A stretch of DNA of 64,000 nucleotides from Halorussus pelagicus (GCF_004087835.1 NZ_CP035119.1:2790001-2854000); one strand, 5' to 3'; shown: positions 1-9,151, numbered from the stretch's first letter. Notes: a model not told the origin generated them from the letters alone. Program-made: numbers and translations.

Positions 1-481
1 CCGTCAGCGGGCGCGCGCCGACCTTGACCTTCAGGCAGTCGAAGCCAGCGTTCGCGGCGCGCTCGGCCTCGGCGACCGTCTCCTCGGTGGGCGCGTCGCC
101 GACCGTCGCGTTGACCGGGACGCTCTTAGCAGGGTTCTCCGCGCCAAGATATCGGTAGAGCGGCACGCCCTCGTCCGAGGCGCGCAGGTCCGCGAGCGCG
201 AGGTCGAGCGCGTGGCGCGCGGCCGGAGTCGAGTCGAGGTCCGCGAGCAGGTCGGCGGGGGTCGCTCCGGAGTCTATCGACGCGACGGCATCGGCGAGGA
301 CCGACTCGCACTCGTCGTAGTGTTCGGTCCACCCCGGAAGCGGCGTGGCTTCGCCGACGCCAACCGCGCCGTCGTCGGCTTCCAGTCTGAAGAGCAGTCC
401 GTCCCGGTGTTCGATGGTGCCGCGCGCGGTGTCGAGGGGGTCGGCCAGCGGGAGCGAGAAGGGGCGGACGGCGGCCCTCAT
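1..481 (-). CDS. menC: o-succinylbenzoate synthase, N-terminal part (runs off left edge)
   Basis: This is the N-terminal ~160 residues of an enolase-superfamily protein; the rest lies beyond base 1. MenC dehydrates SHCHC to o-succinylbenzoate in menaquinone synthesis in the cytoplasm. The translation begins MRAAVRPFSLPL and reaches FDCLKVKVG, the conserved strand with the first lysines of the MLE/MenC barrel. The ATG (481-479) overlaps the menA stop as ATGA, so translation is probably coupled to menA. The men context supports MenC over other muconate-lactonizing-like enzymes. The catalytic Lys/Asp/Glu set lies mostly outside the window and cannot be checked. Confidence 0.85.
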   Translation of the reverse strand, partial: MRAAVRPFSLPLADPLDTARGTIEHRDGLLFRLEADDGAVGVGEATPLPGWTEHYDECESVLADAVASIDSGATPADLLADLDSTPAARHALDLALADLRASDEGVPLYRYLGAENPAKSVPVNATVGDAPTEETVAEAERAANAGFDCLKVKVGARPLT

Positions 482-1419
482 ACTATCAGGCCCAGCGCGA
501 ACAGGACCGAGTGGGCGGCCAGCAGTTTCCCGGTCCGCTCCAGCGCGGGGTTAAGCGCCTCACCGGAGCTTTCGGTGAGCATCGTCCGCGCGATGGAGGC
601 GGCGTAGGGAATCGTCGCCAGCGGCAGGACGACTGCCGGAGAGTAGTCTCGCGCGAGCCAGAACCAGACCGGCACGACGTACGAGAGCGCCAGCAGGCCG
701 ACGAACTCGGCCCGACTCGCGGTGTAGCCGATGAGAACCGCGAGGGTCTTCTTGCCAGCCTCGCGGTCGGTTTCGAGGTCACGGACGTTGTTCACGACGA
801 GGATGTTCGTCGAGATGGCCGCGACGGGGAGGCTGGCGACGAACGCCGCGAGCGTGACGGTGCCCTCGGGGATTCCCATGGGAAACGCTCCGGCGAGTTT
901 GCTCGCGGCCTGCACGTAGAAGGTGCCCATCACGGCGACGACGCCGAAGAAGACGAAGACGAACAGGTCGCCGAGACCGTGCGAGCCGAGTGGGTAGGGA
1001 CCCCCGGCGTAGGCGATGCCGGAGACGACGCTGGCGAGACCGATTATGAGGATGGGGAGACCGCCGACGGAGACGAGATAGACCCCGACGAGTATCGCCA
1101 GTCCGAACGTGGCGTACATCGCGCGCTTGACCGACTCCGGGGCGATGAGTCCGGACTGGGTGACGCGGGTGAATCCTTTGCGCTCGTCGGTGTCCACGCC
1201 CTTCACGGCGTCGTAGTAGTCGTTGGCGAAGTTGGTGCCGATCTGGATGAGTGCCGCGCCGACGAACGCCGCCAGCGCCGGGAGCGCGGCGAACTCGCCC
1301 TCGTGGACGGCGAGACCGACGCCCACGATTACTGGGGCCGCGGCCGCCGGGAGCGTGTGAGGCCGGGCGGCCATCAGCCACGCTTCTCGGCGTGAGTGTT
1401 CGGTAGCCATGTCGCTCAT
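478..1419 (-). CDS. menA: 1,4-dihydroxy-2-naphthoate polyprenyltransferase
   Basis: This 313-residue UbiA-family integral membrane prenyltransferase attaches the polyprenyl tail to DHNA to give demethylmenaquinone. Both Asp-rich motifs are visible: NFANDYYDAVKGVDTD near residue 70 and NNVRDLETDREAG near residue 205, with about eight hydrophobic helices between and after them. Length is normal for archaeal MenA. The start at 1419 (MSDMATEH) could instead be the second ATG three codons on. The stop overlaps the menC start by ATGA, making menA-menC one transcription unit. Confidence 0.93.
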   Translation of the reverse strand: MSDMATEHSRREAWLMAARPHTLPAAAAPVIVGVGLAVHEGEFAALPALAAFVGAALIQIGTNFANDYYDAVKGVDTDERKGFTRVTQSGLIAPESVKRAMYATFGLAILVGVYLVSVGGLPILIIGLASVVSGIAYAGGPYPLGSHGLGDLFVFVFFGVVAVMGTFYVQAASKLAGAFPMGIPEGTVTLAAFVASLPVAAISTNILVVNNVRDLETDREAGKKTLAVLIGYTASRAEFVGLLALSYVVPVWFWLARDYSPAVVLPLATIPYAASIARTMLTESSGEALNPALERTGKLLAAHSVLFALGLIV

Positions 1420-1776
1420 TATCGGAAGTTACGGCGAGCGACCAATAGCACCTACGGTTTCGGCAGAGCGGATGCTGTCGAATCGAACCTGCTGGGAGAA
1501 GTCCTCTTCGCTCGTATCTACTCCTTGTCGCCAGAAGCACTTAAAGAAGAATCGAGTCGGTCGGTGGCGCGTCGCCGACTGCGACGGTGCGGTCGCGCAA
1601 GTATAACTGCGGTGCGGTCGGGGTAGCGAGACGACCGTGAGTGACGAGCGAGAGCGCGGCGCGAAGCGCCGCGCAACGCGAGGAGCGAGCGGCTCTTTTT
1701 TGGTCCAGATTTTTTCGAGGAGGGGGAGACCGCAGGGTATGCCCTGCGGTCTCCCGACGACGAAAAAAGGTGGGTC
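1420..1776. other. menB-menA intergenic spacer
   Basis: No convincing gene is present. The spacer contains short GC-rich self-complementary stretches (about 1650-1690) and one perfect hairpin (1724-1755). A run of six A (T on the minus strand) at about 1764-1769 lies just past the menB stop and may terminate menB. Confidence 0.5.
1724..1755. terminator. 14-bp perfect hairpin downstream of menB
   Basis: Arms 1724-1737 and 1742-1755 are exact reverse complements (gggagaccgcaggg / ccctgcggtctccc) around the loop tatg. It lies about 20 bases past the menB stop and just after a minus-strand T tract, so it may end the menB transcript or protect its 3' end. Haloarchaeal termination relies more on T tracts than on hairpins, so the function is inferred. 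Confidence 0.5.
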
Positions 1777-2670
1777 CTAGTAGTGCCAGTCGAACTTGTC
1801 AAACTCGGGGTCTCGGCCCTCGACGAAGGCGTCGCGGCCCTCTTGGGCTTCGTCAGTCATGTACGCCAGTCGCGTGGCCTCGCCCGCGAACACCTGCTGG
1901 CCGACCATCCCGTCGTCGGTCGCGTTGAACGCGTACTTCAACATTCGCATCGCGGTCGGACTCTTCGAGTTCATCTCCTCGGCCCACTCCAAGGCGACTT
2001 CTTCGAGGTCTTCGTGGGGAACGACCTCGTTGACCATGCCCATGTCGGCGGCCTCCTCGGCGTCGTAGTCTTTCCCGAGGAAGAAGACTTCGCGGGCCTT
2101 CTTCTGGCCGACCTGCTTGGCGAGATACGCAGAGCCGAATCCGCCGTCGAACGAGGCGACATCGGGGTCGGTCTGTTTGAAGACGGCGTGGTCCTCGCTG
2201 GCGATGGTCATGTCGCAGACGACGTGGAGGCTGTGGCCGCCGCCGACGGCCCATCCGGGCACGACGCAGAGGACCGGCTTGGGGATGTGGCGAATCAGGC
2301 GTTGGACTTCGAGGATGTGGAGGCGGCCGCCTTCGGCGGCTTGGTCAGTCTCGCCGTCCTCGCCGCGGTATTCGTACCCCTCCTCGCCCCGGACGGTCTG
2401 GTCGCCGCCCGAGCAAAAGGCCCACCCGCCGTCCTTCGGCGACGGGCCGTTGCCCGTGAGCAGGACGCATCCCACGTCGGTCTGGCGCTTGGCGTGGTCC
2501 AGCGCGTCGTAGAGTTCGTCCACCGTCTTGGGCCGGAAGGCGTTCCGGACCTCGGGGCGGTCGAACGCGATTCGCACGGTGCCCGACTCGACCGCGCGGT
2601 GGTAAGTAATGTCGTCGAAGTCGGGTCCCGCTTGCTCCCACGCCTCGGGGTCGAAGATTTCGGATACCAT
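1777..2670 (-). CDS. menB: 1,4-dihydroxy-2-naphthoyl-CoA synthase
   Basis: This 297-residue crotonase-fold enzyme closes the ring of o-succinylbenzoyl-CoA. Crotonase hallmarks are visible: FCSGGDQTVRG and VPGWAVGGGHSLHVVCD, the two oxyanion-hole regions, and the MenB-type segment EEAADMGMVNEVVP. Length agrees with MenB rather than a generic enoyl-CoA hydratase. It is on the same strand as menA but 357 bases upstream, with a hairpin between them, so it probably forms its own transcript. It is divergent from the aminotransferase gene at 2891. No menE (ligase) is seen in the window. Confidence 0.93.
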   Translation of the reverse strand: MVSEIFDPEAWEQAGPDFDDITYHRAVESGTVRIAFDRPEVRNAFRPKTVDELYDALDHAKRQTDVGCVLLTGNGPSPKDGGWAFCSGGDQTVRGEEGYEYRGEDGETDQAAEGGRLHILEVQRLIRHIPKPVLCVVPGWAVGGGHSLHVVCDMTIASEDHAVFKQTDPDVASFDGGFGSAYLAKQVGQKKAREVFFLGKDYDAEEAADMGMVNEVVPHEDLEEVALEWAEEMNSKSPTAMRMLKYAFNATDDGMVGQQVFAGEATRLAYMTDEAQEGRDAFVEGRDPEFDKFDWHY

Positions 2671-2890
2671 GTGTCGGCGTGGGGTCGGTGCGAGGAAAAA
2701 GATTGCTTGTTCGGGGTGTCGATGGGGTAATTTCTCGGTGGTTTTCGAGTCGCTTTACTTCGGGACGATGAGGGCAAACGCCGGAACGACCGAGGCAGTG
2801 ACTTAGAAAGCCCCCGGTCGCTCGCGGTCACTCGCCCGTGACGTTCCGCAGAGGGAACATACTTCACGCGTCGTTCCGTGACCACTTTTC

Positions 2891-4090
2891 ATGACCGACG
2901 CCAGCGAACGGGACCCCGCCGCTCGACTCGCCGACCGGACTCAAAGCCTCGAACGCTCGAAGATTCGGGTAATGTTCGGTCTCGCCGAGGAAGCCCGCCG
3001 CAAGTCCGACCGCGAACTGGTTCGCCTCGAAGTCGGCGAACCCGACTTCGGGACGCCCGACCACGTCATCGACGCCGCGGCAGAGGCCGCCCGCGAGGGC
3101 GCGACCAGTTACACCGAGAACGCGGGCATCCCGCCGCTCCGGGAAGCCATCGCCGAGACGATGGCCCGCGAGAGCGGCGTCGAGTACGAACCCGAGCAGG
3201 TCACGGTGAAGACCGGCGCGATGGAGGCGCTGTCGCTTGCGATGATGGCCCTTGTCGGTCCCGGCGACGAGGTGGTCGTGCCCACGCCCGCGTGGCCGAA
3301 CTACGTAAATCAGGTGCAAATGGCTGGCGGGACTCCGGTGACGGTGCCCCTGTCCGCCGAGTCGGGGTTCGACCTCGAACCCGAGCGCGTGGCGAGCGAG
3401 ATTCGGGACGAGACCGCGGCCGTGATTCTGACCAGTCCCTCGAACCCGACCGGACAGGTCTACGACGAGGACGCGGTGGCCGAAGTGGTGGAGGTTGCGG
3501 CGGCCCACGACGCCTACGTTATCGCCGACGAGGTGTACGGCAGACTGACCTACGACGACGAGTTCCGGGGCGTCGCGTCCTACGTCGATTCACCCGAGAA
3601 CGTCCTGACGGTGGACTCCTGCTCGAAGACCTACGCGATGACTGGGTGGCGCTTGGGGTGGCTCGCAGGTCCCCAGTCGGTCGTGGACGCCGTCACCAGT
3701 ATCGGCGAGAGTACGACCGCCTGCCCGTCGAGCGTGAGCCAGCAGGCCGCCCTCGCCGCGCTGACCGGCCCGCAGGAGCCAGTCGCCGAGATGAAGGCCG
3801 CCTTCGCGGAGCGCCGGGACTTCGTGGTCGAGCGCGTCGCCGAGATGCCGGTCGTCTCCTGCCCGCGGCCCGAGGGGGCGTTCTACGCATTCCTCGACGT
3901 GAGCGACCTGCCGGGCGGGAGCTTCGAAGTCGCCAAGCGACTTCTCTCGGAGCGCGGCGTCGTCACCGCGCCCGGCGACGGGTTCGGCGACGCTGGCGAG
4001 GGGTATCTCCGAATTAGCTTCGCCAACAGTCTGAACCGCATCGAGGAAGGGTTGGACAGAATCGAGCGAATGGTTCGAGACCAGCGCTAG
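2891..4090 (+). CDS. PLP-dependent aminotransferase, class I/II (aspartate aminotransferase-like)
   Basis: This 399-residue fold-type I aminotransferase carries the PLP lysine motif SCSKTYAMTGWRLGW near residue 245, SPSNPTGQVYDED near residue 185 and a C-terminal LRISFANS arginine motif. It transfers amino groups between an amino acid and a 2-oxo acid; the sequence resembles archaeal AspC-like enzymes, but substrate specificity cannot be read from it. It is a single gene on the plus strand inserted among minus-strand men genes. Its end overlaps the convergent gene at 4087 by 4 bases. Confidence 0.88.
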   Translation: MTDASERDPAARLADRTQSLERSKIRVMFGLAEEARRKSDRELVRLEVGEPDFGTPDHVIDAAAEAAREGATSYTENAGIPPLREAIAETMARESGVEYEPEQVTVKTGAMEALSLAMMALVGPGDEVVVPTPAWPNYVNQVQMAGGTPVTVPLSAESGFDLEPERVASEIRDETAAVILTSPSNPTGQVYDEDAVAEVVEVAAAHDAYVIADEVYGRLTYDDEFRGVASYVDSPENVLTVDSCSKTYAMTGWRLGWLAGPQSVVDAVTSIGESTTACPSSVSQQAALAALTGPQEPVAEMKAAFAERRDFVVERVAEMPVVSCPRPEGAFYAFLDVSDLPGGSFEVAKRLLSERGVVTAPGDGFGDAGEGYLRISFANSLNRIEEGLDRIERMVRDQR

Positions 4091-4461
4091 TTGTCTATCG
4101 CGTCCAAAAACTGCCATATGAAGGTGTTGTGGCTGGCGAAGATTTCACGGTCCAGTGCGACTGCGGTGCCGGTCGTCTCGTCGTGCAGGAAGTGCATCTC
4201 CACGGCGTCCTCGAACGACCGGACCGTATAGTTGAGCGGTCCGTGAGAGTAGAGGTCCTCCTGATGTGGTTTTTCGACGGCCTCCAGTCGAACGTCGCGG
4301 ACCACCTCGTCGATGTCGTCGTCGGTGTACTGGTCGGCCACGTCCTCGCGGACGTACAGGATGTCGCCGCCATCGTCGTCGTAGTAGATGACGCTCCGCA
4401 GGTAATCGCCGACTTGCTCCTGCAGGAACTCGGTCAGGGCCTCGGAGGATGCTACTGACAT
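4087..4461 (-). CDS. small haloarchaeal protein, DUF7522-like
   Basis: This 124-residue acidic cytoplasmic protein of unknown function has no signal or membrane segment. It contains DYLRSVIYYDDDGGDILYVRED followed further on by YTVRSFEDAVEMHFL. The same pattern (LYxRDDVA, then YTVRxFxE and FL) occurs in the protein at 58446, so the two are probably paralogues of one haloarchaeal family. It overlaps the aminotransferase stop by 4 bases. The family number is recalled, not searched. Confidence 0.75.
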   Translation of the reverse strand: MSVASSEALTEFLQEQVGDYLRSVIYYDDDGGDILYVREDVADQYTDDDIDEVVRDVRLEAVEKPHQEDLYSHGPLNYTVRSFEDAVEMHFLHDETTGTAVALDREIFASHNTFIWQFLDAIDN

Positions 4462-4552
4462 AAAGATGGCAGGAATTTTCGCGCGCGAAGATATTAATCT
4501 TGTTTCAGAAGGTTATATTAAAAGAGTTCTCGGTGCGGAACCCGCGCAGTTG

Positions 4553-6331
4553 TCAGAACTGGCGGGCGACGCGCTCGGCTAATTCGTCGCGGAACCGGTG
4601 GCTCCGTTCGGCGTCAGTCGTGACCTCGATTATCTGCGTCCCCTCGCTTTCGACCGATTCCCGGAACGCCGACCGGAACGACGAGAGGTCCGCCACGCGC
4701 TCGAAGTCCAGACCGTAGAGGTCACCCGTCGATTCGTAGTCGAGACCGTGGGGCGTCCGGAACTGCTCGGTGAACGGGGGTTCGAACTCCTCGATGGGGA
4801 GCATGTGGAAGATGCCACCGCCGTCGTTGTTTATCTCCACGATGGTCGCGTCCACGCCGCAGCGCGCCACCGCGAGCAGGCCGTTCATGTCGTGGTAGTA
4901 CGCCAAATCGCCCGTGACGACGACGAGTGGGTCGTCGGTCGCGCTCCCCGCGCCGAGTCCCGTGCTAGTGATGCCGTCGATGCCGCTCGCGCCCCGGTTG
5001 CCCAGCACCGTCACGTCGGCCGCTCGCGGTTCCCCGAACCGGTCCAAATCGCGGACCGGCATGCTGTTGGAGACCATCACGGTCGCGGGGTCGGGAACGT
5101 CGGCGGCGACCGCCGAGAGGACGCCGCCCTCGAACAGTCGCTCCTCGCGGGCCGACGCGACCAGTTCCCAGTAGTCGCTCTCGGCGGCGGCGAAGCGGTC
5201 GCGCCACGAGTCGTTTGCGTCGGAGCGAACCTCGTCGGCCAGCGTCCGCGCGAACCGGGTCGCGTCGGCGACCAACAGGTCCGTCGCGGTGAACGTCGCC
5301 TCGCGCCACTCGCCCGCGGGGTCCACGAGGAACTGCCGGGCGTCGCTCTCCTCTAAGTACCGCCGGAGGACCTTCGAGGTCGGCGACGCGCCGAACCGGA
5401 CGACGACCTCCGGGTCGGGCAACGACTCGCCGAGCGCGTCGAGATAGCCGTCGTAACCGCCCAGAATCGGGGTTTCGTCGTCGTGGCCGAACCGGTGTCC
5501 GGAGAGCGGGTCTGCGAGAACCGGGAAGCCGGTAGCTTCCGCGAGGGCCGCCAGCGCCTCGCGCTCGCAACTCTGCGCGTCTGCGGGACCGACGACGAGC
5601 AGGCCCCTGTCGGCGTCTTCGACCGCTTCCCGAACGCGGCGCATCTCCTCGTCGGTCAACTCCGGGCGGCCCTGCGCGGTCCGGACGAAGGGGCGTGCGG
5701 TCCCGTCGCGCTCGGTGCGCCCCTCCGCGCCCAGCGGTTCCTCATCGGCCAGACTCTCCGGCACGTCGCCCGGCACGTCGATTGGTTCGAGGGGCTTGCG
5801 GAACGGGACGTTGAGGTGGACCGGTCCCGACGGCGTCTCAATGGATTCGCCGAGTGCGCGCGCCGCGGTCGTCCGCAGGGAGCGAAGCTTCCGTCCGTCC
5901 GGTTCGGGTTCCGGCAGGTCAGCGTACCACCTGACGGCGTCGCCGTAGAGCTTCTGCTGGTCGATGGTCTGGTTCGCGCCCGAGTCCCGGAGTTCCGGGG
6001 GTCGGTCGGCCGTGAGGACGACCATCGGCACGCGGGCCTGACTGGCCTCGATGACCGCGGGGTGGAAGTTCGCGGCCGCGGTGCCGGAGGTACAGACCAG
6101 CGGCGTCGGCTTGCCGGTGCGCTTGGCTCGACCGAGCGCGAAGAACGCCGCCGAGCGCTCGTCTAAGTGCGAAAAGACCTCGACTTCGGGGTGCCGGGCG
6201 AACGCGACGGTCAGTGGCGTCGAGCGACTGCCGGGCGCGATACAGACCGCATCGACGCCTCCGGCGTGAAGCTCCGAGACGAGCGTTCGCGCCCAGAGCG
6301 TGTTTCGGTTGGGAGCAGGCGAATCACTCAT
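4553..6331 (-). CDS. menD: 2-succinyl-5-enolpyruvyl-6-hydroxy-3-cyclohexene-1-carboxylate synthase
   Basis: This 592-residue thiamine-diphosphate enzyme joins 2-oxoglutarate to isochorismate, the first committed menaquinone step. The N-terminal Pyr domain contains CIAPGSRSTPLTVAF and the catalytic-glutamate region HLDERSAAFFALG. The C-terminal PP domain has the ThDP motif GDLAYYHDMNGLL ... INNDGGGIFHMLP. Length is normal. The start overlaps the end of menF by 8 bases, so menF-menD are co-transcribed and probably translationally coupled. Confidence 0.95.
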   Translation of the reverse strand: MSDSPAPNRNTLWARTLVSELHAGGVDAVCIAPGSRSTPLTVAFARHPEVEVFSHLDERSAAFFALGRAKRTGKPTPLVCTSGTAAANFHPAVIEASQARVPMVVLTADRPPELRDSGANQTIDQQKLYGDAVRWYADLPEPEPDGRKLRSLRTTAARALGESIETPSGPVHLNVPFRKPLEPIDVPGDVPESLADEEPLGAEGRTERDGTARPFVRTAQGRPELTDEEMRRVREAVEDADRGLLVVGPADAQSCEREALAALAEATGFPVLADPLSGHRFGHDDETPILGGYDGYLDALGESLPDPEVVVRFGASPTSKVLRRYLEESDARQFLVDPAGEWREATFTATDLLVADATRFARTLADEVRSDANDSWRDRFAAAESDYWELVASAREERLFEGGVLSAVAADVPDPATVMVSNSMPVRDLDRFGEPRAADVTVLGNRGASGIDGITSTGLGAGSATDDPLVVVTGDLAYYHDMNGLLAVARCGVDATIVEINNDGGGIFHMLPIEEFEPPFTEQFRTPHGLDYESTGDLYGLDFERVADLSSFRSAFRESVESEGTQIIEVTTDAERSHRFRDELAERVARQF

Positions 6332-7682
6332 TTTCCAGTTCGTCCAGAATCGGTCGGTACTTCAACTGAACTTCCTCGTACTCCTCGTCGGGGTCGCTGT
6401 CGGCGATGATGCCGTTTCCGGCGAACAGCGTCGCCGAGGTTCCGCTCGTGACCGCCGAGCGGAGACCGACCGCGAAGGTGCCGTCGCCGTCAGCGTCGAA
6501 CCACCCGACCGGCGAGGCGTACCATCCGCGGTCGAAGCTCTCGGTATCGAGGATGGTCTGGAGGGCTTTCTCCGGCGGGAGACCGCCGACTGCGGGGGTC
6601 GGGTGTAGCGCCTCCACGATGGAGAGGACGTGACCGTCGTCGGTCAGGTCGGCCTCGATGGGGGTCCAGAGGTGCTGGATTGTCGCCAGCTTTCGGACTC
6701 GGCGGTCCGCGACGCGGACCTCGCCCGAGACTGGGCCGAGTTGGTCGCGGATGGTCTCGACGACCAACTCGTGTTCGTGGGCCATTTTCTCGCTCTCCTC
6801 GATGCTGGCTTCGAGTTCGGCGTCCTCCTCGGGGGTGTCGCCCCGGCCGACCGACCCCGCGAGGGCGTCGGTCTCGACGGTTCGCCCGCGGAGCGTGGCG
6901 AGGCGTTCGGGGGTTGCGCCGAAGAAGGCTCCGTGGGGCGTCGGTTCGAAGCAGAATCGGAAACAATCGGGGTACGACTCGCCGAGGCGCGCGAGCGCAT
7001 CGGGAATCGACACCTCGGCGGCCAGTTCGACGGCGAGCGCTTGGGCCAGCACGACCTTCCGGAGGTCGCCCGCCTCGATGCGGGAGACGGCGGCACTGAC
7101 CTGCTCGGCCCACTCCTCGCGGGTCGTGGTCGAAGTCGTCGAGACGACGCCCGGCGGGCCGTAGTTCCGGGTGTCCGCGTCGGTCGCTTTCTCTCGGGAC
7201 TCCGTCAGCGCCTCGCGGACCTCGGCGAGTTCGCGCTCGACGGCCTCCGGGTCGGCGTCGCGCGCCGAGACGGTCAGCCACGTCTCGCCGTTCGCGCGGG
7301 TCAACTGGGTTCGTGGCAGGACGAACTCGCCACCGCCAAACCCCTGCCACGGCGGGGCGGGGTCGTGGTCCGCGTGGAACGCGAACCCGCCGAAGAGTCG
7401 CGGGCGGGCCGCTCGCGGACCGTCGTAGTCGAGTCCGTCGAACAGTTCGTCGGCGGCCTCGCGGACCGTCTCGAACCGGTCGGCACCGTCGGCCGCGACT
7501 CGGGCCGCGGTGCCGCCGCCAGCGAACTCCGGACCGTAGGGACTGGTCCAGTAGATTCGTGGTGCGTCCCGCCCGGCGAGGAAGGGTCGGGGGTCGCAGT
7601 CGGGTAGCTTGCTGGCCCGGCTCACGAGGGCGGAGCCGGTCGGTTCGGCCGACACCTGTCCGTCGCGGGGCGGAGACTCCAT
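6324..7682 (-). CDS. menF: isochorismate synthase
   Basis: This 452-residue chorismate-binding enzyme converts chorismate to isochorismate. Conserved blocks run in order: GATPERLATLRG, EHELVVETIRDQL, LHPTPAVGGLP and DRGWYASPVGWFD, then AGNGIIADSDPDEEY with its metal-binding glutamates. The menD partner supports MenF rather than anthranilate or salicylate synthase. It leads the menFD unit. Upstream is a ~390-base non-coding gap with a 10-bp tandem repeat and a dispersed element. Confidence 0.93.
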   Translation of the reverse strand: MESPPRDGQVSAEPTGSALVSRASKLPDCDPRPFLAGRDAPRIYWTSPYGPEFAGGGTAARVAADGADRFETVREAADELFDGLDYDGPRAARPRLFGGFAFHADHDPAPPWQGFGGGEFVLPRTQLTRANGETWLTVSARDADPEAVERELAEVREALTESREKATDADTRNYGPPGVVSTTSTTTREEWAEQVSAAVSRIEAGDLRKVVLAQALAVELAAEVSIPDALARLGESYPDCFRFCFEPTPHGAFFGATPERLATLRGRTVETDALAGSVGRGDTPEEDAELEASIEESEKMAHEHELVVETIRDQLGPVSGEVRVADRRVRKLATIQHLWTPIEADLTDDGHVLSIVEALHPTPAVGGLPPEKALQTILDTESFDRGWYASPVGWFDADGDGTFAVGLRSAVTSGTSATLFAGNGIIADSDPDEEYEEVQLKYRPILDELENE

Positions 7683-7800
7683 TCAGTCGAACTCAGGATT
7701 GGGGAGCCTTTAGTCTAACTGAATTGCTCGTGACTCGCTTCACGTTGGGGCACGGCAATCGAATCGCGTGGCGCGCCGACTATCTGTAGACTCGGACGCT

Positions 7801-7820
7801 ACTGATACGTACTGATACGT
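7801..7820. repeat. 10-bp tandem direct repeat upstream of menF
   Basis: Actgatacgt occurs twice in a row, immediately before the dispersed GC-rich element and about 120 bases upstream of menF. It could be an operator, a target duplication left by the element, or chance. Confidence 0.6.
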
Positions 7821-7822
7821 TA

Positions 7823-8000
7823 TCTCGGCGCGTGCGGGCGCGGCGCGCAGTCGCGTGCCGCGCCCTTTCGCGCGAGGGATGAGTAGCGCAGGACGGAGCG
7901 AAGCGGAGGACGAGCAACGCAATCGGTTGGGGAGGAGTGAGGTTCGCGGTCGTAGTGCGGCGCTGTGCAGTCGCGTTGCTGTGCCGTGCGGTATGATTGG
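7823..8000 (+). repeat. dispersed non-coding repeat, copy A
   Basis: This GC-rich block shares an ordered series of words with the reverse complement of 23227-23366: tcggcgcgtg, cgcgagggaygag, gagcaacgca, cggttggggagg, gtgagg, gtgccgtgcgg and tgattgg. No open frame is conserved between the copies. A shorter relative lies at 29263-29313. It fills most of the menF-to-8070 gap. It behaves like a MITE-like or haloarchaeal intergenic repeat; I see no transposase. Confidence 0.7.
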
Positions 8001-8069
8001 CTCAAGCCTGACGCTAGCTGACTCGCTCAGTTTGCCACAAAAAGTACCGATTCCCCCGAACTCCACGCT

Positions 8070-8666
8070 CTAACTGTACCGCTCCTCGTTCCACGGGTTC
8101 GCGGTGTTCGAGTACCCACGCTTCTCCCAGTAGCCTCGTTCGGGTTCGGTGAGGAACTCGACGCCGTCCACCCACTTCGCGCCCTTGTAGGCGTACTTGT
8201 GCGGAGTAACGACTCGAAGCGGCCCGCCGTGTTCCGCCGGGAGCGAGTCGCCGTCGAACTCGTAGGTGAACATGACCTCCTCGCGCATGCAGTCTTCGAG
8301 CGGTAAGTTCGTCGTGTAGCCGTCAAGCGCCGAGAACATGACGTGGACCGCGTCGTCCTCGACGCCAGCCATTTCTGCGAGGTCGGGGAACGTGACGCCC
8401 GCGAATTCGCAGTCGAACTTGCTCCACCCCGTCACGCAGTGGAAGTCCTGATTCTGGGTCTCGCTCGGCAGGTCACGAAACTCCTCCCACGAGAAGGACA
8501 GTTCCTCTTCGACCGCGCCCGAGACGGTGAACTCCCACGTCTCGGGGTCCCAGTCGGGCGTGCCGCCCTTCGAGAGGACCGGGAACTTGCTCGTCTCGCG
8601 CTGGCCCGGCGGCAGGCGCTCGCCGTCGAACTCCTCGTGGAGGTCCGTTACGTCGGTGACGCTCAT
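8070..8666 (-). CDS. sulfite oxidase-like molybdopterin-dependent oxidoreductase
   Basis: This 198-residue protein is a single oxidoreductase molybdopterin-binding domain. HCVTGWSKFDCEF carries the cysteine expected to ligate molybdenum; GGPLRVVTPHKYAYKGAKWV is the conserved pocket segment. The C-terminal dimerization domain of true sulfite oxidases is absent, as in YedY-like proteins. I chose the ATG at 8666 (MSVTDVTDLHEEF) because residues upstream of it are not protein-like. There is no Tat signal, so it is probably cytoplasmic. The substrate is unknown. Confidence 0.85.
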   Translation of the reverse strand: MSVTDVTDLHEEFDGERLPPGQRETSKFPVLSKGGTPDWDPETWEFTVSGAVEEELSFSWEEFRDLPSETQNQDFHCVTGWSKFDCEFAGVTFPDLAEMAGVEDDAVHVMFSALDGYTTNLPLEDCMREEVMFTYEFDGDSLPAEHGGPLRVVTPHKYAYKGAKWVDGVEFLTEPERGYWEKRGYSNTANPWNEERYS

Positions 8667-8863
8667 ACACGCCAGTCGGTGGGCGATACAGGTAGATTTA
8701 TCGACTACGCGCGAGGGCGAGACCAATCGCCCGACTGCGAGCGAATGGTTCGTGAATAACGGCCCGTTTCGAGTCCGGTAACTCCGGGCTAACTCGGGTG
8801 TTGGCCAGTCGGTCGGAGTATCGACTCAATAACAAAGGCCACTCTGTACTAAAGTCAGTTCGC

Positions 8864-9151
8864 ATGGCGACACAAGAAAAACGATCGACCGGTCAGGAAC
8901 AGACCGTGCAAGCGGCCGAGGACACCGCGACCGATATCACGGTACTCGCGGCGGCGACATCGGTCGTCCTCGCACTCTACCAGTTTTTCGTGCGAGGCAA
9001 CCGAATGCAGGGTATCTTCATCGGACTGTGGCCGCCGACGATTCTGGCGTTCGCCAGCTACAACAACCAGAAGCGAATCGAGGAGGCGGTCATGTCGCTC
9101 GGCCCAAATCGGATCGTCAACTCCATCGAGAAGGTGCTCAGCAACCGCTGA
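8864..9151 (+). CDS. small membrane protein
   Basis: This 95-residue protein begins MATQEKRSTGQEQ, with a polar N-terminus, two hydrophobic stretches (about residues 25-42 and 47-65) and a basic, amphipathic tail. I know no function. The start at 8864 is the first in-frame ATG that gives a soluble head. A T tract at about 9166-9172 could terminate it. Confidence 0.75.
   Translation: MATQEKRSTGQEQTVQAAEDTATDITVLAAATSVVLALYQFFVRGNRMQGIFIGLWPPTILAFASYNNQKRIEEAVMSLGPNRIVNSIEKVLSNR

Noticed and set aside
1724-1755. A riboswitch or small RNA at the hairpin after menB
   Set aside because: One simple perfect stem with no conserved motif; a terminator or processing hairpin is simpler.
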